From contig CAMWKH010000010.1 of assembly GCA_947174805.1 (NCBI GenBank), positions 1 through 64,000 of the forward strand: DNA of 64,000 bases. Reading direction: 5' to 3'. The translations under genes and the position numbers were made by a program. Shown one piece after another: positions 51,221-61,753 of the stretch. A model generated the notes under the pieces. It did no database searches, had not been told where the DNA came from, and was given only the letters and a program-made list of their open reading frames with translations. Every line of letters begins with the position of its first letter. Position 1 is the first letter of the stretch. This stretch comes from an uncultured Roseburia sp. (GTDB taxonomy: Bacteria > Bacillota > Clostridia > Lachnospirales > Lachnospiraceae).

Positions 51221-53371
51221 ATGAATCGCCGAATTAAATTTTTAAACCCCAGGCAGAGGGATGCACAGCCCTTGCAGCAGCCAAAAGGCCGCACAAGTGC
51301 AGGCTCCCGGCTCATTGCCTTTGGGAATAAATATTCACTTGTATTTCATGCACTGCTTTCTATGATGCTTATATTTATTATTGAAGTTATTTCAAGACAT
51401 TCCATCGGGTCTGCATTTTCATTCCTGTCCATGCACACCTGGGCCTTTGTCTACAATTCCTTCATTATATTTGCATCCCTATCCCTGGTGTATTTAATGC
51501 GGAGAAGGCTGCTGGGGCGCCTTATGATTAGCGGATTCTGGCTGTTTCTTGGAACGATAAACGGATGCATCCTCTCCAACAGGGTAACTCCTTTTGGATA
51601 TACGGATTTAAAATGTATTTCCGATTTACTGTCCATGCAGAATACAAATTATTTCACCGCCGCAGAGGCGACTCTTGTTGTGGTGATTGTGGGAATGTTT
51701 TTAGCATTTTGTGTTTTTCTCTTTATTAAAGGGCCCAAATTTCAGGGTCCCAGAAGAAAATTTGCAACGCCTGCCCTGGTGGCTGTTCCTTTCCTTTTAC
51801 TTCCCGTCACCACGGAGGCTGCACAGAACACAAACGTATTGGCTTCCTATTTTGCCAATATTGCCCAGGGATATGAAAATTACGGTTTTGTCTACGGTTT
51901 CTCCACCAGCGTGGTTGACAGGGGCATGAGCAAGCCGGAGGATTACTCCCAGGAATCTGTTGCAGAGGCACAAAACAGTTCCAAACAGGAAGCTACTGCA
52001 AATACAGATAAACCTAATATAGTAGTTGTATTGTTAGAGTCCTTTATAGACCCGACAGAAGTGAATTTCCTGGAGTTTTCAAAAGACCCTGTTCCCAATT
52101 TCCGGAAACTAACGGAAGACTATACCACAGGCCATCTTACTGTGCCAGTAGTGGGGGCAGGTACCGCCAATACGGAATTTGAAATTTTAACCGGAATGAG
52201 TATGCAGTATTTCGGCACAGGGGAATATCCTTATAAGACCATTTTGAAACAGACCGATTGTGAGAGCATTGCCTCCAATCTCTCCAAACTTGGCTACGGC
52301 ACCCATGTGGTCCACAATAACGGCGGTAACTTCTACAGCCGGGCCAACGCTTTTTCCATGATGGGATTTGACAGTTTTACCAGCAAAGAATTAATGAATA
52401 TCCAGGAGTACACACCTCTCGGAAGCTGGCCCACAGACGATATCTTAATCAGCGAGACAACAAAAGCAATGGATGCCACACCAGGCCAGCCGGATTTTGT
52501 TTACACCATCACTGTACAGGGACATGGGGACTACCCCACAGACAAAGTGCTTTCAGAACCGGAAATCAAAGTCTCCGGGGCTGCAGACGAGGCTGCCAAC
52601 AACCAGTGGGAATATTATGTGAATATGATTCACGAGGTGGATAAATTTATTAAAAACCTCACGGACACTCTGGCTGAAAGAACTGAAGATACCATTGTGG
52701 TATTCTTTGGCGACCATCTTCCCAGCCTGGGGCTTAACGAGTCCAATATGGCCACGGGAAATACATTTAAGACCAAATATGCTACCTGGAATAACTTCGG
52801 CCTGGCAAAAGAGGATGCGGATTTGGCAGCCTATGAGCTATTGGCTAACGTGACAAACGATATGGGTATCCATGAGGGAACCATCTTTACTTACGAACAG
52901 AGCGGTTTAGATAAAAACATTACAGATACAGAGGCATATTTGACAGGTCTGAATCATTTACAATATGACCTGCTTTACGGAAACCGCTATGCATACAAGG
53001 GGACAGACATGTATCCCGCCACAGACCTTGTGATGGGTGTATCAGAAACAGGAATTGCAGATATCTGGCCCTCCGCCACAGGTGATTATGCCACCATTAT
53101 CGGTAAGAACTTTACCCGGTGGAGCAAAGTTTTTGTCAACGGAGAAAAAGTGGATACTGTGTTTGTAAACAGTTCCAGACTTCGGGTTTCCCTGGACAGT
53201 TTAGCGGACCAGGATACCGTTGTGGTAAATCAGATGGGCTCCAGCAACACCGTGTTCCGAAGCTCCAATGAATATGTATTTGAAGATCCTTTTGCAGAAA
53301 ATACGGAGACAGAAATATCTGAAGACACAGAAACAGAAACCAGTGAGACAGAATCAGAAGACAATTTATAA
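51221..53371 (+). CDS. LTA synthase family phosphoglycerol transferase with C-terminal Ig-like domain
   Basis: A 716-residue membrane enzyme. Five membrane segments (about 40-58, 73-92, 103-120, 150-169, 182-199) precede an extracellular sulfatase-fold domain (about 264-590) with metal ligand Glu273, probable nucleophile Thr315 in GAGTANTEF, and HGDYP and FGDHLPSLG motifs. These match lipoteichoic-acid synthase-type enzymes, which move glycerol phosphate from phosphatidylglycerol. Unlike the standard enzyme it has an added domain at about 605-690 (ATIIGKNFTRWSKVFVNGE) like IPT/TIG folds, and an acidic Glu/Thr/Ser tail. AAGGAGG precedes the ATG. Confidence 0.9.
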   Translation: MNRRIKFLNPRQRDAQPLQQPKGRTSAGSRLIAFGNKYSLVFHALLSMMLIFIIEVISRHSIGSAFSFLSMHTWAFVYNSFIIFASLSLVYLMRRRLLGRLMISGFWLFLGTINGCILSNRVTPFGYTDLKCISDLLSMQNTNYFTAAEATLVVVIVGMFLAFCVFLFIKGPKFQGPRRKFATPALVAVPFLLLPVTTEAAQNTNVLASYFANIAQGYENYGFVYGFSTSVVDRGMSKPEDYSQESVAEAQNSSKQEATANTDKPNIVVVLLESFIDPTEVNFLEFSKDPVPNFRKLTEDYTTGHLTVPVVGAGTANTEFEILTGMSMQYFGTGEYPYKTILKQTDCESIASNLSKLGYGTHVVHNNGGNFYSRANAFSMMGFDSFTSKELMNIQEYTPLGSWPTDDILISETTKAMDATPGQPDFVYTITVQGHGDYPTDKVLSEPEIKVSGAADEAANNQWEYYVNMIHEVDKFIKNLTDTLAERTEDTIVVFFGDHLPSLGLNESNMATGNTFKTKYATWNNFGLAKEDADLAAYELLANVTNDMGIHEGTIFTYEQSGLDKNITDTEAYLTGLNHLQYDLLYGNRYAYKGTDMYPATDLVMGVSETGIADIWPSATGDYATIIGKNFTRWSKVFVNGEKVDTVFVNSSRLRVSLDSLADQDTVVVNQMGSSNTVFRSSNEYVFEDPFAENTETEISEDTETETSETESEDNL

Positions 53372-53372
53372 T

Positions 53373-53407
53373 AAAAAACGTGCAGTTTAACGCTGCACGC
53401 TTTTTTA
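53373..53407. terminator. Bidirectional terminator after the LTA-synthase-like gene
   Basis: CGTGCAG (53379-53385) / CTGCACG (53393-53399) with a TTTAACG loop, flanked by AAAAAA and CTTTTTT. It also serves the convergent CDF gene. Confidence 0.85.
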
Positions 53408-53411
53408 TTCC

Positions 53412-54578
53412 TTATTTCACAAACATTTTATCCACCTGCATTACAGCAAAATAATTCTCCCCAATCTCCCTTGAAATTCTCCTCTGTATCTCCTTTGTCA
53501 CATCCTCATCCTCCAACTGGAAACCAAAGGGGATGACCACATCAAAGATAAGGTTTGTATGGCTGGGCCCGGGAACCATGCGGAAATCGTGAATAGAAAG
53601 CTCTTCCCCTATCCCCCTCACGATCTCCATCACCTTCTCCCTTGTTTTCCCTGTGGCCTCATCTTTTGTGACAATGGGGTCCATATGTATCACAGTTTCG
53701 CAAAAAAGCTTTTCCTTAAGCTCCAGTTCAATCCTGTCTATCAAATCATGAATTTCCAAAATATCTGCATCCGCCGGAACCTCCGCATGAAGGGAAATCA
53801 TCTGTCTGCCGGGGCCGTAATCATGCACCACCAGATCATGAATTCCCATAATCCCCTCATGGCCTGTCACAAGTGAAGATATCTTTTTTACAAAATCTTC
53901 CTCCGGCGGCTGCCCTAAGAGAGGATTTAGGGTATCCCTCGCCGCACAAACCCCTGCAAAAAATATAAATCCTCCCACCAAAACTCCGCACCATCCGTCT
54001 ATGTAAATCCCTGTATAATGTCCAATCAGCATGGCAATCAGCACTACCGTGGTGGCTGCCATGTCGCTGAGACTGTCCGTTGCCGTGGCACGCATGGCCG
54101 CAGAGTCAAATTTATCCCCCACTTTTCTATTATAGTAGGACATATAAAGTTTAACGCCTATAGACGCCAGGAGAATCCCTGCGGACACCATGGAAAACTC
54201 TGTGGCATGGGGATTTATAATTTTTCCCACGGAATCCCGGATAAGCTCCACTGCCATAATGAGAATGGCCGCAGACACAATCAACCCCGACACATACTCA
54301 ATGCGCCCATGGCCGAAGGGATGCTCCGTGTCTGGCTTTTGCCCTGCCAGCCGAAATCCCACCAGGGTAACCGCTGAGGAACCTGCATCGGAAAGGTTAT
54401 TGAAGGCGTCTGCCGTAATTGCAATGGAATGGCACATTCTCCCTGCAAAAAGTTTTCCTGCAAATAAAACAATATTCAAAAAGATTCCCACCAATCCACA
54501 GAGCATCCCGTAGGTTTCCCTGACCTCTGCGGGGGAATCTTCTTCATGTACAAAAAATCTTGCCAAAATAGTTATCAT
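53412..54578 (-). CDS. Cation diffusion facilitator transporter
   Basis: A 388-residue CDF-type metal exporter. About six membrane segments lie in 25-210, with the metal-binding ADAFNNLSDAGSS motif (about 56-68) and HPFGHGR (about 85-91). The C-terminal cytoplasmic domain follows (about 215-388, with VHDYGPGRQMISLHAEVPADADILEIHD). The C-terminal part is about 80 residues longer than the minimum for CDF proteins. It lies 16 nt after lepB, so is likely co-transcribed. The metal is unknown. Confidence 0.9.
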   Translation of the reverse strand: MITILARFFVHEEDSPAEVRETYGMLCGLVGIFLNIVLFAGKLFAGRMCHSIAITADAFNNLSDAGSSAVTLVGFRLAGQKPDTEHPFGHGRIEYVSGLIVSAAILIMAVELIRDSVGKIINPHATEFSMVSAGILLASIGVKLYMSYYNRKVGDKFDSAAMRATATDSLSDMAATTVVLIAMLIGHYTGIYIDGWCGVLVGGFIFFAGVCAARDTLNPLLGQPPEEDFVKKISSLVTGHEGIMGIHDLVVHDYGPGRQMISLHAEVPADADILEIHDLIDRIELELKEKLFCETVIHMDPIVTKDEATGKTREKVMEIVRGIGEELSIHDFRMVPGPSHTNLIFDVVIPFGFQLEDEDVTKEIQRRISREIGENYFAVMQVDKMFVK

Positions 54579-54594
54579 ATAACAAATACTCCCA

Positions 54595-55152
54595 TTAATA
54601 TAACGAACCTGCAGTGGCTACGGGATAATAGCGGAAAATCGCTTTTCCCAGTATCTTATCTTCACTGACGTAGGTATTATCCCAATATCTTGCATCCTGG
54701 GAATTATTTCTGTTATCCCCCAAAACCAGGTAGCTGTTTTCCGGCACCTGGAAGGTATATGGGCCTGTGGCAACAGTCCACTCCTCTTTCAGATAATCCT
54801 CTTCTAATGGGACAGGAGAGCCGTTAATGTAAACTTTTGCATCCCTGATAAGAATTGTCTCTCCTGGAAGTCCGATGACACGCTTGATATAGTTTTCCTC
54901 TTCATCGTCCGGATACTTAAATATCACAATATCTCCCCGTTTAGGGGCCTTATCATGATAAGCCAGGCGGAAACCAAATATCCGGTCCCCCTCCATAATC
55001 GTATTCTCCATGGAGCCCGATGGAATATTTGCATTTATGATTATAAAATTTTTTATAACCAAGGCTGCCAAAACTGCCAGCAGAATTGTAATCAACCAGC
55101 TCAACACTTCTCTCACCGCCGACTTTTCCTGTACTGCATTCTCCTTTGCCAT
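54595..55152 (-). CDS. lepB: Signal peptidase I
   Basis: Removes signal peptides from secreted proteins. The 185-residue product has one N-terminal membrane anchor (about 18-40), then catalytic Ser47 in PSGSMENTI and Lys90 in YIKRVIGLPGE, followed by GDNRNNSQDARYW. The Ser/Lys dyad type and length match the Gram-positive SipS-like class. It is preceded by a clear promoter and followed 16 nt later by the CDF gene. Confidence 0.95.
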   Translation of the reverse strand: MAKENAVQEKSAVREVLSWLITILLAVLAALVIKNFIIINANIPSGSMENTIMEGDRIFGFRLAYHDKAPKRGDIVIFKYPDDEEENYIKRVIGLPGETILIRDAKVYINGSPVPLEEDYLKEEWTVATGPYTFQVPENSYLVLGDNRNNSQDARYWDNTYVSEDKILGKAIFRYYPVATAGSLY

Positions 55153-55190
55153 TGCTGTTTCCTTTCCATATTTTTTAAGTCACTCTTAAT

Positions 55191-55219
55191 AGTATAACCC
55201 TATATGGGAAGAAACTCAA
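55191..55219 (-). promoter_or_regulatory. lepB promoter
   Basis: TTGAGT (55214-55219), 17-bp spacer, TATACT (55191-55196), about 40 nt upstream of the lepB start codon. It overlaps the gap after nudC. Confidence 0.65.
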
Positions 55220-55227
55220 ATACTTTT

Positions 55228-56076
55228 TTACAACACCCCGTCCTCAAATGCCTGCATCATCTCCCCGGTCAGGCTGATATCTGCCTGGGAACGGTCTTTG
55301 GGCATGTTGTCCCTGTCAAACCACTCTGCCGCCGATAACTCCTCCTCATCCATGGAAATCTTGCTGCTGCCCTCCACCTCACAGACAAACCCAACTAAAA
55401 GGGCCCCGCTAAAAGACCATGGCTGACTTTTATAATACCGTATATTCTTTACGTAAAGGCCCACTTCCTCCATCACTTCCCTGCGGACAGTATCTTCCAG
55501 GCTCTCCCCGATTTCGCTGTACCCCGCCACCAGGGCATACCGTTTAAAACTGCTGTGGCCGCTGGCATACTTCGTTAAAAGAATTTTATCTTTATCTGTG
55601 ATGGCTACAATTACACTGGGGCAAATCTGGGGATAAGACACATGACCGCAGAAGGGACACACCATGGCCCTCTCCCCGGGGTGATGCTTCATCTCCTTTC
55701 CGCATCTGCCGCAGAACCTGGCATTCTCATACCATTCCTGCATTTGATATCCCGTAATTCCCGCAAATGCCTTCCACATGGGACGTATCCGGCGAAGTTC
55801 TTCTTTCGGCAGATATGTAAAGCTTCCAAAGGGCTCAATCTCTTTTTTTGGCAGATCAAAATAACATCTGCCGTCTATCTCAAAAAGATATCTCACTTTG
55901 TTTAAAACATCCGGATATTTCTCCAGCACCTCCCCGATAAGAGGATAGACAATCTGCCCTTCATCTTCCCGGCACAAAATGCCTCCGTCCTTATAAATTA
56001 ACAGGCAGCCCGTCTCATCCGCCTTTACACTTTGATATGCAACTGTATACCTGTGGGGTGCAATATCCTGTATCAT
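55228..56076 (-). CDS. nudC: NAD(+) diphosphatase (NudC-like)
   Basis: A 282-residue Nudix hydrolase. A zinc ribbon (CGRCGKEMKHHPGERAMVCPFCG) precedes the Nudix box GYSEIGESLEDTVRREVMEEVG, with downstream SQPWSF, the NudC-family SQPWPF motif. Such enzymes cut NADH/NAD+ and can remove NAD caps from RNA. ATG 56076 has GGAGGAG upstream, and the resulting MIQDIAPHRY start matches homologues; a 46-residue in-frame extension has no site. Confidence 0.93.
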   Translation of the reverse strand: MIQDIAPHRYTVAYQSVKADETGCLLIYKDGGILCREDEGQIVYPLIGEVLEKYPDVLNKVRYLFEIDGRCYFDLPKKEIEPFGSFTYLPKEELRRIRPMWKAFAGITGYQMQEWYENARFCGRCGKEMKHHPGERAMVCPFCGHVSYPQICPSVIVAITDKDKILLTKYASGHSSFKRYALVAGYSEIGESLEDTVRREVMEEVGLYVKNIRYYKSQPWSFSGALLVGFVCEVEGSSKISMDEEELSAAEWFDRDNMPKDRSQADISLTGEMMQAFEDGVL

Positions 56077-56210
56077 ACTTAAGTCTCCTCCTGTCAAAAG
56101 TGAATCCCTTGAAAATATTTTATAATGCATCTTCCTGCTGGCTATATTATACAATATCCCTCTGCGAGATGGAACAAGTGATACTAAAACTTTCGGCAGT
56201 TCGTGTGAAA

Positions 56211-57707
56211 TCAATCCTTTATTTTCCTTTTATCCTTCCGGGCAATCCGCCACACAGCAAATTTTCCTGCCGTTACCGCCACAGGAAGGCCGCCGGGCGC
56301 CATAATCCACTGACTGGCAATATATAGGTTTTTCACTCCTTTTATTGTCCCTTTCACACGAAAAGACTTTACCCCTTTCTTCGTTATGAATCCCATATAT
56401 GCTCCATGATAGGCGTTACAGTACCGTTCATAAGTGACGGGCGTCCAACAATCAAGAAATTCAAGATGTCCCTGAAGTTTGGGAAACTGGGTTAGCAGCC
56501 GTTCTTCTATCGCCTTTACAGCCTCCTTTTTCCGGCATTCATATTCCTCCCTTGTTAGCCCCTTCCAGTATAAATATTCCTTATCAAACTGCTGAACGTT
56601 TACTTGAAGCACTATTTTTCCCCTTGGAGCAAATGTTGGTTCATATTCATAGCTTTTCACTGACATTCTCTCCACTTTTTTCCCCCCTGTTTCAAAAGGA
56701 AGGCAGTCAAAGAAAATCGTCCCTTTCCCGTCGTATGCACCCTGATCCACCGCAAATGCAGCCTGAACGGAACTAAAAAGAGGGTATTTTTCACTATCTG
56801 AATAACAGGACATCCATTTTGCATCCATGTATTTTTTCCCTATTAAATTACGAAACATTTCCATAGTATCCACGGATGAAATGACATAATCCGCCAATAC
56901 CCTTTCTTTATCTGCCTTTTCGATTCCCGTTGCTTTCCCGTCTTTTATGAGAATCCGCATAACCGGCGCATTGCAGTATAGTTTCCCGCCCAGCTGCTGA
57001 AAACGTTTCACCATACGTTCCACCATCGCCAAAGAACCGCCCATGGGTATTTCGCCGTTGCCAGAGATAATACTGGCATAGGATACGAGAAAGGAACTTG
57101 CAACATATCCACTTGGCAAATAATCTGTAAACAGGGCTTTTAAGGCAGGATGTTTGAACCGCCCAGCCATATCCAGCAAATCAATAGCGCCATATTCCTT
57201 CATCACTTTCGGCATATTTGCCATGGAAGCGCCCATATGGATATAATCAATAATTCCCATAGCATCCATAGGTTTTTCAGCTGGCATTTCACATTCCGCT
57301 GCGTACTTCACGTGTTCTATAAATTTCTTTATTTCCACTTCATCTTCCGGTGACAAGCTGAGAAGTTCTGACTTTGTCCTCTCCAAATCCTTCCATAGTG
57401 TTATCTGGACATCCCCGGCAACGCTCGTATAAAAACTTTCACATTGCGCAAATTTTGTATCTTCTTCTAATGCTCCCACTGTCTCCCATACTTTACGGAG
57501 AGACGTACCTTTTTTTGTCCCGGTAAGCCAGTGAATACAGTTATCAATATGGCAGCCTTTCCGATTCCACCCCATACACTGACCCCCAGGAATAGGATTT
57601 TTCTCATAAATTTCCACGTCATAATCCGCCATTTTTCCGTAAATGCCTGCTGCCAGCCCGGCGATACCGCCGCCTACGATTACAATTTTCTTTTTGTTTT
57701 CCCTCAT
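56211..57707 (-). CDS. FAD-dependent oxidoreductase, phytoene-desaturase-like
   Basis: A 498-residue flavoprotein. The FAD-binding motif GGGIAGLAAGIYGKMADYDVEIYEKN is at about residues 12-38, followed by PGGQCMGWNRKGCHIDNCIHWLTG. The C-terminal MAPGGLPVAVTAGKFAVWRI motif binds the flavin as in CrtI and related NAD(P)/FAD oxidoreductases. No carotenoid synthesis genes are near, so a carotenoid substrate is unlikely; the true substrate is unknown. It starts 36 nt after the TetR gene, probably in one transcript under its control. Confidence 0.88.
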   Translation of the reverse strand: MRENKKKIVIVGGGIAGLAAGIYGKMADYDVEIYEKNPIPGGQCMGWNRKGCHIDNCIHWLTGTKKGTSLRKVWETVGALEEDTKFAQCESFYTSVAGDVQITLWKDLERTKSELLSLSPEDEVEIKKFIEHVKYAAECEMPAEKPMDAMGIIDYIHMGASMANMPKVMKEYGAIDLLDMAGRFKHPALKALFTDYLPSGYVASSFLVSYASIISGNGEIPMGGSLAMVERMVKRFQQLGGKLYCNAPVMRILIKDGKATGIEKADKERVLADYVISSVDTMEMFRNLIGKKYMDAKWMSCYSDSEKYPLFSSVQAAFAVDQGAYDGKGTIFFDCLPFETGGKKVERMSVKSYEYEPTFAPRGKIVLQVNVQQFDKEYLYWKGLTREEYECRKKEAVKAIEERLLTQFPKLQGHLEFLDCWTPVTYERYCNAYHGAYMGFITKKGVKSFRVKGTIKGVKNLYIASQWIMAPGGLPVAVTAGKFAVWRIARKDKRKIKD

Positions 57708-57743
57708 TATTTTCCCTCCAGTATTTCAGTTCTTCCAAGGCAT

Positions 57744-58331
57744 TCAATCAGAACCATTTTTGCCATTCCGAAGCATATCTACCATCCACTCCGGTTCCGG
57801 CAGTGGAATTTCGGGGCGAAGAGCATACTGTTCCATAACTCCATGTATTGCACACCAGTACATATTTGAGAGTGACATTACATTTCCATCCCGAATGCTT
57901 CCGTCTTTCTGCCCCACTTCCACCCAACGCTGGCTGTATCCAATTATATCTACAGAAGCTGCCAGCTTACGAAGCTTCTCAGGTATATCCTCAGCCCAAA
58001 CTACATGCCCCATAAATACAAACATTTTAGCAATGAAAGGACTTTTTTTCACTTCTGATAACAAGACTTTGGTGAATTGATAAAAAAAATCCAGACCGTT
58101 CTCTGCTTTAATCTGCATCGGCATACGCATACCCTCCAGACCAATATTTACCAGTTCCTCCAAAAGAATCTCCTTTGTAGGAAAATAATGGAACAGCAGC
58201 CCCTCGCTTATCCCAGCCTGCCGGGATATTTGGCTTGTCTTCGTTCCATAATATCCACGTTCTACAAATAAGTCTAGTGTGGCCTGAATAATTTGTAATT
58301 TTCTGGCTTCCTTTTGTTCTTTCCTTGTCAT
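57744..58331 (-). CDS. TetR/AcrR family regulator
   Basis: A 195-residue repressor-type protein. The HTH is at about residues 10-55 (KLQIIQATLDLFVERGYYGTKTSQISRQAGISEGLLFHYFPTKE pattern), then an all-helical ligand domain. It is followed by the FAD oxidoreductase gene and diverges from the nitroreductase gene, so it probably controls both. GGAGGAG precedes the ATG. The ligand is unknown; the neighbours suggest an electrophile or xenobiotic. Confidence 0.93.
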   Translation of the reverse strand: MTRKEQKEARKLQIIQATLDLFVERGYYGTKTSQISRQAGISEGLLFHYFPTKEILLEELVNIGLEGMRMPMQIKAENGLDFFYQFTKVLLSEVKKSPFIAKMFVFMGHVVWAEDIPEKLRKLAASVDIIGYSQRWVEVGQKDGSIRDGNVMSLSNMYWCAIHGVMEQYALRPEIPLPEPEWMVDMLRNGKNGSD

Positions 58332-58393
58332 ATAACATCTCCTCCAACGGATAAGTACAACTTAACAGTAGCACAACCAAGAAAAAATTCATA

Positions 58394-58426
58394 GAGTGAT
58401 TTACTCAATAAAACTCATCCCTGAGT
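58394..58426. promoter_or_regulatory. Candidate TetR operator cluster
   Basis: Two short palindromes lie side by side in the divergent gap: GAGT-5 nt-ACTC (58394-58406) and ACTCA-4 nt-TGAGT (58413-58426). Half-sites ACTCA repeat at 10-bp spacing (58403 and 58413). The position between two divergent genes fits TetR control; binding is inferred. Confidence 0.5.
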
Positions 58427-58528
58427 CTGCTGCTTTCAGATGCCGTTTCAAGGTATCTCTAAGGGTGGAAAAACAAAATATTGCATGTTAAAATAAGAAT
58501 CATAATAAACCCAGAAAGGAATTATAAA

Positions 58529-59257
58529 ATGAATGAAATCCTAAAATCTCTTTACGAAAGAAAATCCGTCCGTGTCTATACCCAGGAAGAAATCTCCAAA
58601 GAAAACAAAGAGGTTATCTTAAACGCAGCGCTTCAGGCTCCCTCCGCCGGGTGCCAGCTCCTCTATACAATACTTGACATTACAGACCAGGAGAAAAAAG
58701 AAAAACTGGCGGATCTGTGCGACCATCAGCCATTTATCGCACAGGCAAAAATGGTTCTTATCTTTTGCGCCGACTGTCACAAATGGCTTACTTTCTACAG
58801 GGAAGCCGGACTTTCCCCCAGGAAACCCGGAAAAGGAGACCTGCTGCTTGCAGTGGAAGACGCCCTGATCGCAGCCCAAAATGCCGTGACAGCGGCGGAA
58901 AGCCTTGGAATCGGTTCCTGCTATATCGGCGATATCATGGAAAACGCAGAGACAATAAAAGAATTATTGGAACTTCCGGCTTATGTTTTTCCCGCCTGTA
59001 TGCTTGTCTTTGGATACCCTGTAAAACAGCAGATAGAGAGGAAAAAACCGGAACGTTTTAACCTCTCCCATATGGTCTGTGAGAACCGTTACCAAGGCAA
59101 AACCGGCGGGGAGATCCGCTCTATGTTTTCCGGCATGACCGGTATAAAAGATTATGACACATGGATGAAAAACTTTTGTGAGAGAAAATATGAATCTGAT
59201 TTTTCCAGGGAGATGAACCGGTCGATGGAGGTGTATCTGAAAGATTTCACAGCATAA
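58529..59257 (+). CDS. Nitroreductase family protein
   Basis: A 242-residue FMN-dependent nitroreductase-like protein. The N-terminal LYERKSVRVYTQEEISKE (about 6-23) and ALQAPSAGCQ FMN-contact motifs are present, and the AAESLGIGSCYIGDI segment lies at about 128-142. Members reduce nitro compounds, quinones or flavins; some act on bile or iodotyrosine substrates, none assignable here. ATG 58529 has AAAGGA upstream; the 16-residue extension has none. It diverges from the TetR gene. Confidence 0.9.
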   Translation: MNEILKSLYERKSVRVYTQEEISKENKEVILNAALQAPSAGCQLLYTILDITDQEKKEKLADLCDHQPFIAQAKMVLIFCADCHKWLTFYREAGLSPRKPGKGDLLLAVEDALIAAQNAVTAAESLGIGSCYIGDIMENAETIKELLELPAYVFPACMLVFGYPVKQQIERKKPERFNLSHMVCENRYQGKTGGEIRSMFSGMTGIKDYDTWMKNFCERKYESDFSREMNRSMEVYLKDFTA

Positions 59258-59260
59258 AGC

Positions 59261-60184
59261 TTATCTATCCACCCCAAGAGATTTCACCTTTCTCTCATAA
59301 ACCATATCCTCCTGCGTTATCCTTCCACAAAGCAGCGGAGAATTCACATCATACATGCCGCAGTTTTTCCTAACGCTTTCCTGGCTGTAATTTGCATAAC
59401 AATACCTGCAGCCGTTTTTGCAGGTATTGTACGCCCCGATTTCTACACTTTCTATACATCCGCAGGCATTCCTTTGGTTTTTATCCTTCCCCGCCCTTAT
59501 TTGATACCCTGTGATTTCCTCAATCAACCCTTTATCTATACAGCAATTATGCTCAATGCCCCATGGAGATAACTCTATATTTTCTGCGCAGCTTCCCACT
59601 GTCATTCCCCTGTCTGCGGCTATTTTGCTCATCCTCCCGGCAAACTGTATCACTTCCGGCTCCCCCAGCTCATATGCGCCCAATTCCCTTAGATTTCTTC
59701 TGTTTTTTTCGTAGATATCCACAAAACTAATGACACACTTTTTTGTATAGCCGCAGAGGGCGTCTGCAATCTGAAAAAAGGCCTTTAAATGATATTCCGG
59801 CGTATATCTTTTAGTAAATATAATAGGGTCGTACCGCCAGATAACTTTCTCCTTCCCTATCCGCCGTGACAATTCCTGAAAAATGGGAATCATCGTATCT
59901 TTTTTGTGGGGAAGATTGCATTCCATATCTTTTCCGTATCCTGTCAAAGTAAATTGAAAATAGTATTTATATTGGGAAAGTTCTGGAAGACGATTTATCA
60001 TGGGCTTTGGATTTTTCGTCCAGAAAACAATACAGTCCACCACCTTGGGGGATAGATTTATCCTGCCCACCTGGCGGGGATTCATGGGATTTCTCACATA
60101 TAAAAACCCTTCTTTTATTCGGTTTATAAACCAATCGGAATAGTAATTGGGAATGTCAGTTCTGCGGCTTGCACTTAAAATCAT
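59261..60184 (-). CDS. DUF1848 domain protein with C-terminal Cys cluster
   Basis: A 307-residue protein of the DUF1848 family, with start MILSASRRTDIPNYYSDW and the internal FWTKNPKPM and WRYDPIIFT motifs. Near the C-terminus (about 250-275) a CxxxCxxC motif (CKNGCRYCYAN) resembles the radical-SAM iron-sulfur site, but at the opposite end of the protein, as described for the family. Function unknown. ATG 60184 has GGAG 6 nt upstream; the 11-residue extension is not supported. It is convergent with the nitroreductase gene, 4 nt apart. Confidence 0.9.
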   Translation of the reverse strand: MILSASRRTDIPNYYSDWFINRIKEGFLYVRNPMNPRQVGRINLSPKVVDCIVFWTKNPKPMINRLPELSQYKYYFQFTLTGYGKDMECNLPHKKDTMIPIFQELSRRIGKEKVIWRYDPIIFTKRYTPEYHLKAFFQIADALCGYTKKCVISFVDIYEKNRRNLRELGAYELGEPEVIQFAGRMSKIAADRGMTVGSCAENIELSPWGIEHNCCIDKGLIEEITGYQIRAGKDKNQRNACGCIESVEIGAYNTCKNGCRYCYANYSQESVRKNCGMYDVNSPLLCGRITQEDMVYERKVKSLGVDR

Positions 60185-60245
60185 ATGGATCTCCATTTCT
60201 TTTTTTGCTAGGGACATATGCCATTTTGTTACCGCAACAGCATAT

Positions 60246-60284
60246 TTAAAAGAAAAGCCCCATAAACACCAGGTTTACAGGACT
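60246..60284 (-). terminator. gdhA terminator
   Basis: A 12-bp stem (AGTCCTGTAAAC / GTTTATGGGGCT, including three G-U pairs) with a CTGGT loop and TTTTCTTTT tail on the minus strand, about 33 nt past the gdhA stop codon. Confidence 0.7.
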
Positions 60285-60316
60285 TCTCCATGTCATTTAT
60301 TCACTTAAACCTTCTA

Positions 60317-61753
<1,437 letters not shown>

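Noticed and set aside
56077-56214. In-frame 46-residue N-terminal extension of nudC
   Set aside because: The strong GGAGGAG site and homologous start lie at 56076; the extension looks like leader.
56211-57707. Carotenoid biosynthesis enzyme
   Set aside because: The fold resembles phytoene desaturase, but no phytoene synthase or other pathway gene is present, and the family is broad.
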